Below, one piece after another: positions 37,803 through 47,720 of a stretch of DNA of 64,000 nucleotides. A model generated the notes under the pieces. That model ran no database searches. It saw only the letters and a list, made by a program, of their open reading frames with translations, and was not told the origin of the DNA. The first letter of the stretch is position 1. Every line of letters begins with the position of its first letter. Origin of the DNA: Acanthochlamys bracteata (taxonomy: Eukaryota > Streptophyta > Magnoliopsida > Pandanales > Velloziaceae); the NCBI GenBank assembly GCA_019914995.1, contig CM034128.1, positions 8,248,501 through 8,312,500 of the forward strand, given 5' to 3'. The position numbers were made by a program, and so were the translations under genes.

Positions 37803-39335
37803 ATGGCTTCACCATTGAATACTAACACAAGTAAAGCAATGGCTACTTCGATCCAGAACTCACTGTCCACCGTTGCTTCACTCGCAGGTTCCGCAATGCT
37901 TGCCCGCTCCGTCGTCAACGATCTCGTTCCTTCCCAGCTGAAAGACTTAATCTACACTCGCCTTGAACTACTCCAGTGGCCTTTTTCGTCGTCGGAGCTA
38001 ACCTTAATCATCAACGAGATGGACGGTTACATGAACAATCTGCTCTATAACGCAGCAACAACGTACCTATCAACCAGAATCCCTGCCTCAGTTTCAAGAA
38101 TCCAAGTCAGTCAGCACCAAGAAGGAGAAACTTTGAAGCTTTCTGTAGAACAAGGTGAGGAAATCGTCGATGTTTTCGAAGGGGTTGAGTTCAAATGGCA
38201 GATGATATGTCGAACGCAGCAACGAAATAACGGAGACGATGACGCAGAGACTAAATTGTTCGAGCTCAGCTTGAAGAAGAAGCACAAGGACAAGGTGTTT
38301 GATGCTTACCTGCCGTATGTTCTAGAACAAGCTAGAATAGTCAAGAACAGAGAAAGGACTCTGCAACTATTCATGAATGATGGCGATTTCTGGTATCCGA
38401 TCAATCTGCGCCATCCGTCGACGTTCGAAACAATTGCAATGGATCCCGAGGTGAAGCTGATGGTGATGGATGATTTGGTGAGATTTACTAAAAGAAAAGA
38501 GTACTATAATAGAATAGGCAAGGCGTGGAAACGAGGGTATTTGCTCTACGGTCCTCCGGGTACCGGAAAATCGAGCTTAATCGGAGCAATGGCAAATTTT
38601 CTCCGGTTCGACATATACGATCTTGAATTATCGACGATCAACTCCAATTCTAGCCTTCGCCGGGTGTTGAAAAATACTCCAAATCGATCGATTCTCGTCG
38701 TCGAAGATATCGATTGTGCTATTGACCTACAGAGCAGGGGCGACAAAGACCAAGCTAAACCTAATAATCCACTAGATGATGACAAGGTATATATTTCTCG
38801 AGATAGGAATTATTAGATATTGATGTTAATACGTTGTTTAATTCTAATTATAGTCCCCTACATGTTTCAGATTACATTGTCAGGGCTGCTAAACTTCGTC
38901 GATGGATTATGGTCAACTTCCGGCGAGGAGAGATTGATTGTGTTCACGACAAACTACAAGGACCGGCTAGATCCAGCACTGCTGCGGCCAGGACGGATGG
39001 ACATGCACATACATATGGGGTATTGCAGCAGTCAAGGATTCAGAACTTTGGCTCACAACTACCATCTGCTGAAAGATCACCAGTTGTTCAGAGAGATCGA
39101 AGGTTTGCTCGGAGAAGTGAAAGTGACGCCGGCCGAGGTTGCGGAGGAGCTGATGAGAAGTGATGATGGAGACGTTGCGTTAGGTAAACTTGTGGAGCTG
39201 CTGAAGAAGAAGAAGAAGAATAAAGACATGCCTGCGCCTAGAGATGAACAGGAATTAAATAACCAAGGGTACTTTGATGGTGATCAAGGGAAAAGCAACG
39301 AGGGCCAAATTCAGGAAGATTCAGGAAGAAACTGA
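37803..39335 (+). CDS. BCS1-like AAA-ATPase with plant ASD domain
   Basis: Membrane-associated AAA+ ATPase of the plant family whose members (for example AATP1/OM66 and HSR4 relatives) localise to mitochondria, ER or peroxisomes and are often stress- or pathogen-induced. Exons: 37803-38786 and 38871-39335, 482 aa, ending TGA. The N-terminal part (about 15-130) has the hydrophobic lead [18 protein letters not shown] and the ASD-type block [27 protein letters not shown]. The ATPase core has Walker A GPPGTGKS (250-257), Walker B ILVVEDID (297-304) and the second-region-of-homology stretch [20 protein letters not shown] (353-372), with the expected Asn and Arg residues. The intron falls just after the acidic loop following Walker B. 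The C-terminus is Lys-rich then polar. The active-site motifs are intact. Confidence 0.94.
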
Positions 39336-39905
39336 TGTGGAGCCTAGTTATTTATTAGTCAAATAGTTACAGATTAACAATGTAATTAAAAGTTTATCTT
39401 CTCTTTTGTTTTTGGAAAATGTTTCAACATAATAACAAATTAATCTAAAAGCTAGAGGGGAATTGTCAGATTATTCATGATGCCAATTGCTTCTTTTTTA
39501 TTCTGAGACTTGGGGTGTTTTAGCTGTTTTCGTCCATAAAAATGGCCTAACTTTGAAAGGATCAACTGCATGTTCAGAAGCTCAGAAGAGAGTTCTTAGA
39601 AAAAAAACAGGTTCGAATAGAAGTGAATTAGAAGTAAGTTATAGTTATTACACTTCAGTTATAATAAACAGTGCATTTTGGAATTCAAAATAGAGTTTAG
39701 AGTTTATAAGTAAAATATTAAAGTGAAAATTGAAATATATAAGAAGTGTTTGGGAATACTTATAATACTATTTTTTATTCTAAAATAGTTTTCACATTTC
39801 TTACTAGATTTTTTATAATATTTTAAAAAATTTTGGTAAGATTTTGAAATATATATATAAATTGCAAGTCGTACAATTTATATATATAATAGAGGTATAT
39901 GATAT
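39336..39905. other. 3' flank of the AAA-ATPase gene
   Basis: Probable 3' UTR to about 39480, then A/T-rich non-coding DNA with an AAGTGTTTGGGAATACTTATAA block (near 39749) of the MITE type. No gene seen. Confidence 0.5.
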
Positions 39906-40262
39906 TATTAAAAATACATGATACATATGCCAGCCAAAAGTAATCGGTGAGATATTCAAATCAATCTCCACCGTTGGATATAAAGAACTATGAGTTGAGA
40001 ACATGTTAATAAATTTTCAGCTCAATCGGAATACAAACCGACCTCCATCGAAACTTAAGTGATAAAAAAATAAGATATATATTTGTTGTCAAATTTAATA
40101 TTTTATGTTATTTTGATCAAGAGTTCCGATAGAGTTTGATTCATATTTTGAAATTTTATCAACATATTATTAACTCATGGTTATTCATATCCAACAATAG
40201 AGATTAAATTTAAATATCTTGCCGGCCACTTTTGACCGACATATGCATCATGTGTATTAAAC
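39906..40262. repeat. Foldback element with inverted arms of about 135 bp
   Basis: Left arm 39906-40041 and right arm 40121-40262 are imperfect reverse complements. Aligned words include CATGAT.CATATG.C.G.CAAAAGT, GATATT.AAAT..AATCTC and GTTGGATAT.AA..A..ATGAGTT. They are separated by about 80 bases. A transcript would fold into a long hairpin. A single-arm relative is at 20415-20560. The boundaries have no clear target duplication that I could fix. Confidence 0.7.
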
Positions 40263-40749
40263 AATATATATTTCTATTCTATTCCATATATATATTATAT
40301 TTGTATTATTTTTGTTAGATAAAAAAATCATATTCATTTTTTGAAAAGTCTCAAAATAAGATCCATTTCAGAAATATATTTTAATTTAAGCATTTCTAAA
40401 AGTCCCTATAAAATAGTTCCAACTCTAGATATCATGGAAAATAATGAGTTTGGGATAACTGAAACATGCCATAAATAAAATGACTTTGGTAGTTTTTTTA
40501 TGGCCATTTTTAACCGTTAACGTACATGCATCAGACACATACACTGTTGGGTCAAGAATGAATGACTAACTTTTTCTAAAGTTGTTTTTGAACCACAATC
40601 ATGAAAATACAATAACATGATTCTGAAAAAGACTATCCTACATTACATCTATAACTTATAAGGATCATTGCATATTTAAAGTAAACTTTTCCTAAAATAA
40701 AGGCTCCTCATATGAAATGGTTAAGTAATAGCTATAGCCTTCCACTGAG

Positions 40750-40934
40750 GGCGTGTTTATTAACACTCTAATTTTTACTTTTTTAAATTTAATTTTATAT
40801 AAAACTTACTATTAATATAAAATAATTAAATAATATAAATTTTAATTTTATTGGATATTTTAATTTTTAATTTAATTTTTTATTATTTTCTAAAAATTCA
40901 AGTTTATTCACTTTATTCTTTAAATAAACACGCC
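40750..40934. mobile_element. Short MITE, GGCGTGTTTATT ends
   Basis: 185 bp with exact 12-base terminal inverted repeats (GGCGTGTTTATT at the left, AATAAACACGCC at the right). The interior is A/T-rich with AATTTTTA and TTTATATAAAA words. No coding content and no clear target duplication. Confidence 0.65.
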
Positions 40935-41856
40935 ATAATGAAACTAATCGCTTTGTTGTTGGGCTCGACAGTCAATATAGGCCCGTCAGTCAGATAAGGG
41001 CTTTACGAGCCTACTAAGCTGCTCGTCTCCCTCTTCACGCAGGGTGTGTTTTAGTTAAAAAATTATTAAAAAATAAGTTAATATAAATAATCTTATTAAA
41101 TTGATCTGAATTTTTGTATTTTTTTAAGGATGAAATAATTGGAAGTATTTTGTAACTTTTTGTATCGAATGTAATTTTTTAGTAAAAAAAATGAGTCATA
41201 AGAGTTAAAAAAAATACGCATAATCATGCTGCTGCTAGCTGCATAACCTCTACTCGTCAATATGCTCGCGTAATTATGGATTCGTTTGGAATTTTTTATG
41301 AAATAAATTTTTTTAAATAAAGAATATTTTTTTTAAAAAATAAAAGAGTTTTATTATTTTAAAAAAATAATAAAAAAAATATTATTACATAAAATTGTTT
41401 TACACTATTTAAATTTTTAAATAAATTTTTTAAATATTTATAAAATATGTATTAAAAAATAATTTTAGTATGCACTATCAAACGCACCTATATATACTAT
41501 GCGGTATATAAATATATATTTATATTTCATCAACAATATTGAGATATATGAGAAAAATTCAATAAATAAGGATTTATTTTAACTAAAGAATTGGTGTAAT
41601 ATACAGAGAAAAAGTTAAAAAGTTATGGCTTAAAATCTATCACGTATCTATTTGTACATCAGTTATATTTATACTTATATTCAAAGCGTAATATAACTTT
41701 TCCGGGGATGTTCACATTCTCTGCTGCAACTTGATGACAAGATTCGAATTAGGATAAGCTTCAAGCTCAAGATACACAAGAATTAGCTAAAACTACTACA
41801 AACAGATGAAAGTCAGACAGATTAGATAGACATCGCCGGACGCAACCTTTCCATCC
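40935..41856. other. Spacer with a second MITE-like block
   Basis: 41278-41488 is another A/T-rich block with inverted ends (GATTCGTTTGGAA facing an inverted GGTGCGTTTGATAG). 41045-41215 begins GGGTGTGTTTTAGTT and may be a further decayed member. No gene seen. Confidence 0.5.
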
Positions 41857-42427
41857 ATGAAAGCGCTGATTCTTGCTCTGCAGCAACAGGTAATGCCCTC
41901 ACCAGACTCATGGCTCTGGTACGCTTTCATTCGTTCTAGCACAATTCCTCGCTGCTGAAGAAGTTAGCAATCTCTCAGGCAAGACAGTTATTGAACTAGG
42001 CGCTGGAGCTACAGGTCTCCCCGGCCTCCTCGCAGCCGCTCACGGAGTAACTAAAGTTGTTCTCACTGACATACCTCAGCTGTTTCCCGAGCTGGAACAC
42101 AAACATAGAATAAAACAACGAGTACTCAACGCGGCTGCTTCGTACATGCGCGAGAACTCATCGTGGATTGAAGAAGAGTTTCAAGATTCACCATCAGTTG
42201 ATGCATGTAGTGCTGCTGTGGAATGTGTATTACAATGAAGAAGAGATAGATGCGTCGGCAGAGACGATGAGAGCGGCCTGGGAAGAGAAGAAGATGGCAG
42301 CGTTGGTGGCGCCGACAGAGGTTTACAAGACAGTGCACGGCGGTGCTTGGAGAAGTTGGTAGAGCTTGGGTCCGAGGCAGTGGAGTTGATTGAAGTCAAC
42401 AGCCCGTACGTTGATTTGCTGTCCTGA
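41857..42427 (+). pseudogene. Frameshifted methyltransferase (METTL21 / Methyltransf_16 type) fragment
   Basis: Relic of a SAM-dependent protein-lysine-type methyltransferase. The ATG at 41857 opens one frame. A +1 shift leads to SFVLAQFLAAEEV..LSGKTVIELGAGATGLPG, which is the SAM-binding motif I (41987-42025), followed by KVVLTDI. That frame ends at TGA 42236. A second shift near 42200-42220 is needed to reach the family's later block, here NVYYNEEEIDA (D/V-x-Y-N-E-E type), and a third change leads to VELIEVNSPYVDLLS before TGA 42425. With at least two frameshifts and much of the N-terminal half missing, it cannot be a working enzyme unless there are introns I cannot see. Confidence 0.7.
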
Positions 42428-43389
42428 CGAGATATCCACGCTTGCTGTCTATCATATAAAATTATAGATAGTAGCAGGGTGCTAAACAAGTTATAAAGCT
42501 TCTTTTGTTTATTTATTATTATTTATTTTGAGTGACAAGGTCAGAACCGTCAGGTCTCTTTATAGGTTTGTCGGCAAAGTTGTCAGATCTCACCAGCAAG
42601 TAAATCCAGGTCGGATCACAATTCGATCTGCCAACATCATATTTGGGTGAAAATTTGAGAAAGGAGAAACGAGTTTGAGCGAGGTTCGGCAAGTGTGAAC
42701 TCAGCAAGAATAGCCGGCATTGCAGCGCCAGCGCCATTACATAGAACACCACTGGAGCCACAATCACCGGTAGCACAAAACCATGGCCGTAGAAAACAAA
42801 CGCGCAACCTGTTGGAGCCTGAAACAAGCGGGACCCACCTATCTGTAGTTTGAACCCAGTTGTTTCAAGCTCTGGGCTGCCGGAATTAGACAACACTCCC
42901 CGGCTACACCGTTCTTCCAAATATCTTGATGAATGTAGGTGATTCTACTAAATTTATTTTAGAAAAAATCAGATCGATCTTGAAAACGACATCGAAGCCA
43001 TTCTTGAAGAAAATAAATAGAAACGAATGTATTATCTCTTAACAAAAGAAGAAAGAACATGGAGACAGTTGGATCGATTCAAGTACTAGTAGTAGCTATT
43101 GAATATTAAGACTGATGAAGAAGAATTCGTCTATGTTCTTGAATAGTTTGTTTGGTTTGAGATTGGTTTAATGGGTTTGGTAAGTTTGAGTTAGGTCAAT
43201 GGAGCGATTGGTGTTGTTAATGCATCGAGTGAAAAGAAGAAGAATAAAAAGACGATAATAAACAGTAAGGTGTATTCAATTGCAGTTAACATTTATTTGC
43301 GGAACCGCACCGTTAAAAGTTAGCTTTTGAGAATCTAATTTGTTATACATCTTCACTCCTCCTGCAAAAATTGGCTAGCCACGCTACAC
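42428..43389. other. GC-richer flank of the methyltransferase relic
   Basis: On the minus strand 42519-42920 stays open for 134 codons but its first codon is TTG, not ATG. The reading includes CSRGVLSNSGSPELETTG and a hydrophobic run GFVLPVIVAPVVFYVMALAL. I do not recognise it. It may be a gene fragment, a transposon piece or chance. 42.95-43.39 kb shows nothing further. Confidence 0.35.
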
Positions 43390-43392
43390 TAA

Positions 43393-43687
43393 AGATGTGT
43401 TTCAAATATTCGTAATTAAATTTTATAAAAATAAAAAATAAAAAATAAATTTTTTTGAAAAAAAATTGAAAGTAAAATTTAATATTTATATTTCAATAAT
43501 TTTTGGCAGTGTATTTAAAATTAAAAAATATAATTATTTTAGAAAATGTACAAATAAAAAAATTAAAACTGAAATTTTGTATATAAAAGTAAAATTTTGA
43601 ATTTTTTATGTAACTAAAATATTTGAACGGTTCGAAACTAAAAATCTGACAAAAAAAAATATAATTATGAACGTTTAAAACACGCCC
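43393..43687. mobile_element. MITE-like element flanked by TAA
   Basis: 295 bp. Left end AGATGTGTTTCAAATATTCG; right end, read inward, GGGCGTGTTTTAAACGTTCA. Perfect TAA flanks (43390-43392 and 43688-43690). The interior is A/T-rich with no gene. Target size and end form suggest PIF/Harbinger (Tourist-like). Confidence 0.62.
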
Positions 43688-43690
43688 TAA

Positions 43691-44854
43691 TTCGCTTACT
43701 GTATTACCAGCTAGATTTATAAATATGCCAATCGTCTTATCAACGTATCTGCGCAATCAAGAGTTAGGAGGCAATCTAAAAGTACTTATGGAAATACTTT
43801 TTTAAATTACAAATACTTTTATTCTATTTTAAAAAATATTTTTATTTTTATTTTTAAAAATAATAATAATTAATAATAATAAAATTTTATGATATAAAAA
43901 TTTTTTATACTTTTTAAATTTAAATAATTTTGTAGAATATTATAAAAAATTTATTAAAAAATATGAAGTTGAAAAATGTTTTTCAAAAAAGCACAACCAA
44001 ATATGTCCTTAGATTTTTAATTGAGTCATGTTATTTGTAACCTACTCACACACCGATCAACAAGTGGTACTTATAATTGTACTAGGTTTTCAATTAAACA
44101 ATCGACTTTGATACCTCTATTATGAAAATATAATACCCGAGAAGCTAATAAAGATAAATCATCTAAACGTTTCGGCTCTTACGCTAGAAAATCTATTTCA
44201 ACCAAAAAACTTAAATTAGAGGGTTTTGAAACACTCTAATATATTATAAACACATTTCATTCACATTTTATTTTTAGTCAACGGAATTAATCTACTCATC
44301 CTTGAATCTAACATTAAGCACTCCCAAACATGGCCATTGATCAAATACTGGCCATGTTTGATCTTATAGCCTTTTCTATCGATCCAGCATTGTACCTGCT
44401 TTTTTCTTTATGAGGAAAAGTAAAAGCCTGCTGTGCTAAATATGGCTTCATTTTAATTGAACAAAGTCGTTAAAGCATTTTCTAGCATTCAGGTTCTAAT
44501 AAACAGCTACAGAATTTATATAATCCGTAAACGGTATCACATATATCATTTTCTTTTCTTGAACCAGTAACTACGAGATAGAATAGAAACAGATCAATGT
44601 TTTAATCTTGGAAAGTACCACTATGAACTTTGAAGCATAATATTTTCATGATGTTTATGAAAGTAGTTCAAGTCTAGTCCCATGGCCATTAGTCTCTTAA
44701 AAGAATTATTGAAGATTAATGACAAACTAGCTCTATGACCTTCTAATGGTACTAACACGAAGTTCCATCTGAAGGCAGAGCAAATTAATCTTACAAAAAA
44801 ACAAGTTAACAAGAGAAGCAATTGATATGTTTATCGCAATTAATCTCTTGATGA
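43691..44854. other. Intergenic spacer
   Basis: 43.78-44.01 kb is another A/T-rich block of MITE type. The remainder has no supported gene. 44.6-44.85 kb is probably the 3' region of the small minus-strand gene. Confidence 0.5.
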
Positions 44855-45175
44855 TCAGCTGAGGACCTCTTCCTCTGCAATAGGCTTCAAGCTTCTTTGC
44901 ATGTTGGATCGAGCTGAGTTCGATCTTTCCTCTATGAACCTTTCCACCACAAGGCGCCCTGCATCATCACCCCTCTTCCCTGCAATAGCAACAATCTCCT
45001 TCAGTTCAGCAACCGTCATGACAACTTTGATCCGTTCATGAACTCTCTTCATCACCACCTCGTGTTGTTCCTGATCATCAACATAATCAAGCAGAGGTTC
45101 ATAATACGGTTGGATCTGATCATACTGCACCGGTGGCACCGCAGCGGCAGCGATTGAACCAAAGCTGTTGCCCAT
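44855..45175 (-). CDS. Small putative N-myristoylated protein, family not recognised
   Basis: Single-exon frame of 106 aa starting MGNSFGSIAAAAVPP and ending EEEVLS. Gly2 followed by N-S-F-G-S fits the loose N-myristoylation pattern, so attachment to the plasma membrane is possible (inferred). Residues about 35-90 look helical and charged (HEVVMKRVHERIKVVM, AELKEIVAIAGKRGDDAG, LVVERFIEERS). No catalytic motif or membrane span is visible. Base composition is clearly less A/T-rich than the flanks, and a TATAAATA box sits about 105 bases upstream, both favouring a real gene. I do not know the family and assign no function. Confidence 0.6.
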   Translation of the reverse strand: MGNSFGSIAAAAVPPVQYDQIQPYYEPLLDYVDDQEQHEVVMKRVHERIKVVMTVAELKEIVAIAGKRGDDAGRLVVERFIEERSNSARSNMQRSLKPIAEEEVLS

Positions 45176-45277
45176 GAGGAAGTCGATGAATCTCTAAATT
45201 TTTAGTGTTCCCAAACAGTACTGCAATATTACTACACGCTAATTAAGCTTTGCATGGCAAGAAAAGCTAGGTATCCA

Positions 45278-45285
45278 TATTTATA
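45278..45285 (-). promoter_or_regulatory. TATA box of the small minus-strand gene
   Basis: TATAAATA on the minus strand, 103 bases before the ATG at 45175. Confidence 0.5.
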
Positions 45286-46874
45286 ATATATAGTTGATTT
45301 GTGTGCATGTGGATAAGAATGAGACGGCATGCAATTTGAATTTTGATCGGTAAGTTTTGGTGTTAATGGTCGACACTGGAAACCATCTACATTCCATGCA
45401 TATGAATTCAAACGTTATTTTGTCATGATGAAATAAGGGGACAAAAGAAGATTCAACCGAGGAAAATATATTGAATGTGACTGCTTCCGATTCGTCCCGC
45501 TCGAAAAATTTTCAATTTTTGGCAAAGCCAAATTCTCAAAAAAAGAAGAACAATTTGTTCTTTTACTAGGTAATTAATTGTACGCATGTTTCTTAATTTT
45601 GAAGAAGAAGTTGTTTCTACTGACCAGTGACCGCTTGTTTAATCGCAGCTTTTGTTGATAGCAAAAGAGGAAGATAAATTTTTGAAATACTGTTATGTAT
45701 AAAGTGATATTTAGCTAAACTTTTTTATTTATTTTTATTTTAAAATATTTTATTAATAAATTAGAATTACAAAAAAATTATATTATATTTCTTATTATTA
45801 CTTACTTTATTATTTGTAAATTTAAGTACAATAATATAATTTACTTTTAAAATATTTTTCTTTAAAATTTTTTTTTTTAAAGTATCCCAAACTTTCTCAT
45901 GACAGATTGAACTATAAATAATTTTTGTGTTGGTCTCATTAATTATTAATAGTTATCAGAGACTGCGAAGATAAATTCTGCGTTTCCAGAACCCCAAGAA
46001 TTTGATACGAATTAAGACCAACACAGTCATAGGTCTAAGAACAACGGAGTCAAAGAGATGCCTTCAGCTTGCTGACGTTATCTTCCGCAAGCAAAAGCAT
46101 TGAGCTATTTTTTAATTATATATTTTATAATTATTTAAAAAATTTACTTAAAAATTTAAAAATTTTAGAAAATTTTACGTAATAAAATTTTTTTATTACA
46201 TATTTTTATTACTTTTTTAAAAATTAAAAAATAAAACTTATTTATCAAAAAAATAAAATATTTTTTATTTTAAAAAAATTTTATTTTATAAGTATTTCGA
46301 ACCGTCCCCTAATTAAGTCTAAGAATGTGTACTTTCATACATAATTATTTCAAAAAATTTGAACTTCATAAAATAAAATATAAAAAATAAATTAAATAAG
46401 AAAACAATTGAAGATAAATTTTTGATCAATTACTTCCAAGTGAGAGGAAAAAGACACATCTTAGTTCTTCTCTTTCACTTGTATTCTACTTACATATATC
46501 ATCAACTAATAGTTAGCTATAACTCATATATTTTTGCTAAAAAATAATTCATTTCTATTTTTATAAAAATATTTTTTTTATAAAAAATGGATTTATTTCT
46601 TATAATATTATTCAAAATAACTTATTTTTTAATAATTTAGTTTTTAGTAATTCGCTTACATTCTAGAAGACACACTCTAAAGTCTCATTTCTTGTGATTA
46701 TTTTTTATCTTTTTTTTAGTTTTTATTTTTAAAATTAGTTACAGCATTTTAGAATTTTAAAGAAAATTTTAAAATATAAAATAATTATAAAATTATTATG
46801 TATATAATTTTATTATTAAGAATATAAGTATCTTTGTAAAAAAATGTTACAAAACGTTTTATAAAAATTTCTTT
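45286..46874. other. A/T-rich spacer
   Basis: No gene. There are several A/T-rich blocks of MITE type (45.70-45.90, 46.10-46.31 and 46.54-46.85 kb) with long A and T runs. Their ends are too decayed for me to set. Confidence 0.5.
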
Positions 46875-46882
46875 ATAATAAA

Positions 46883-47720
46883 TAAGGGTGGTAATATATG
46901 ACCTGACCCGAAAATGTAATCCGAAATCGACTTATTTAATTAGAGTTAGGTTAGAAAATTTGACCCATATAAATATATGAGTTGGGTTAGTATTGGACGA
47001 ATTTGATTCAGTTATAAAAAATAGACCGATTTGGATTAATCCGAATTGACCAACAATCCGAATTGTCATTTTTCGAAAAAATAATATTCAATTTTTTCTT
47101 TTCGTTCGATAAAAATAATCGATAATAGTAACTTATAAATTATTGAATTATATGATATTTTTAATCAATCGTTATTTCTATATATTAGTAAAATAGTGTA
47201 AGATGAGAATTATAATATTATCAAAAGTATTACTATTAGGTGTTTCTATAATGACGTATTTGAATTTTGTATAAAAATATTTATCAAAATTTGTTAAACA
47301 GCTATATTTATTAAAATTTTTATCGAAATTATTAGTATGTATTATAATTTAAAAACTTCAGCTGTCACCGCATATTTTCAAAAAATAAAAATAAATTTGT
47401 TTGAATATTTTTAAACCGATGAAGATACTAATAAAAATATATTTTGACAGGTATTTACTATATCTCGTCATTAGAAATATCGTTCACTTTTATTACAACT
47501 GATATTATAAATTTACTGAAACTTAAAAATATAAAATTAAAAATTAATAAATTTAATTATTAAATGGGTCTGAATTTGATCAAGTTATTAATATGTTAAG
47601 TTAGGATTGACAATTTTGATTCGTACAAATTCGTGAATTGGGTTAGAATTGAACAAATTTGATCCGATTATTAAATGAATCGACTCAAAACTAATTCATC
47701 AATCCAAATTACCATCCCTA
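46883..47720. mobile_element. hAT-like non-autonomous element
   Basis: 838 bp. Left end TAAGGGTGGTAAT; right end, read inward, TAGGGATGGTAAT (11 of 13 identical). Flanks ATAATAAA (46875-46882) and ATAATAAG (47721-47728) match in 7 of 8 bases, though they are A/T-rich and could agree by chance. Subterminal words built on GGGTTAG/GATTTGAT and their complements recur at both ends. No transposase frame. Confidence 0.62.

Noticed and set aside
39605..39640. GGTTCGAAT resembling a tRNA T-loop
   Set aside because: No acceptor stem, anticodon loop or D-loop could be arranged around it.
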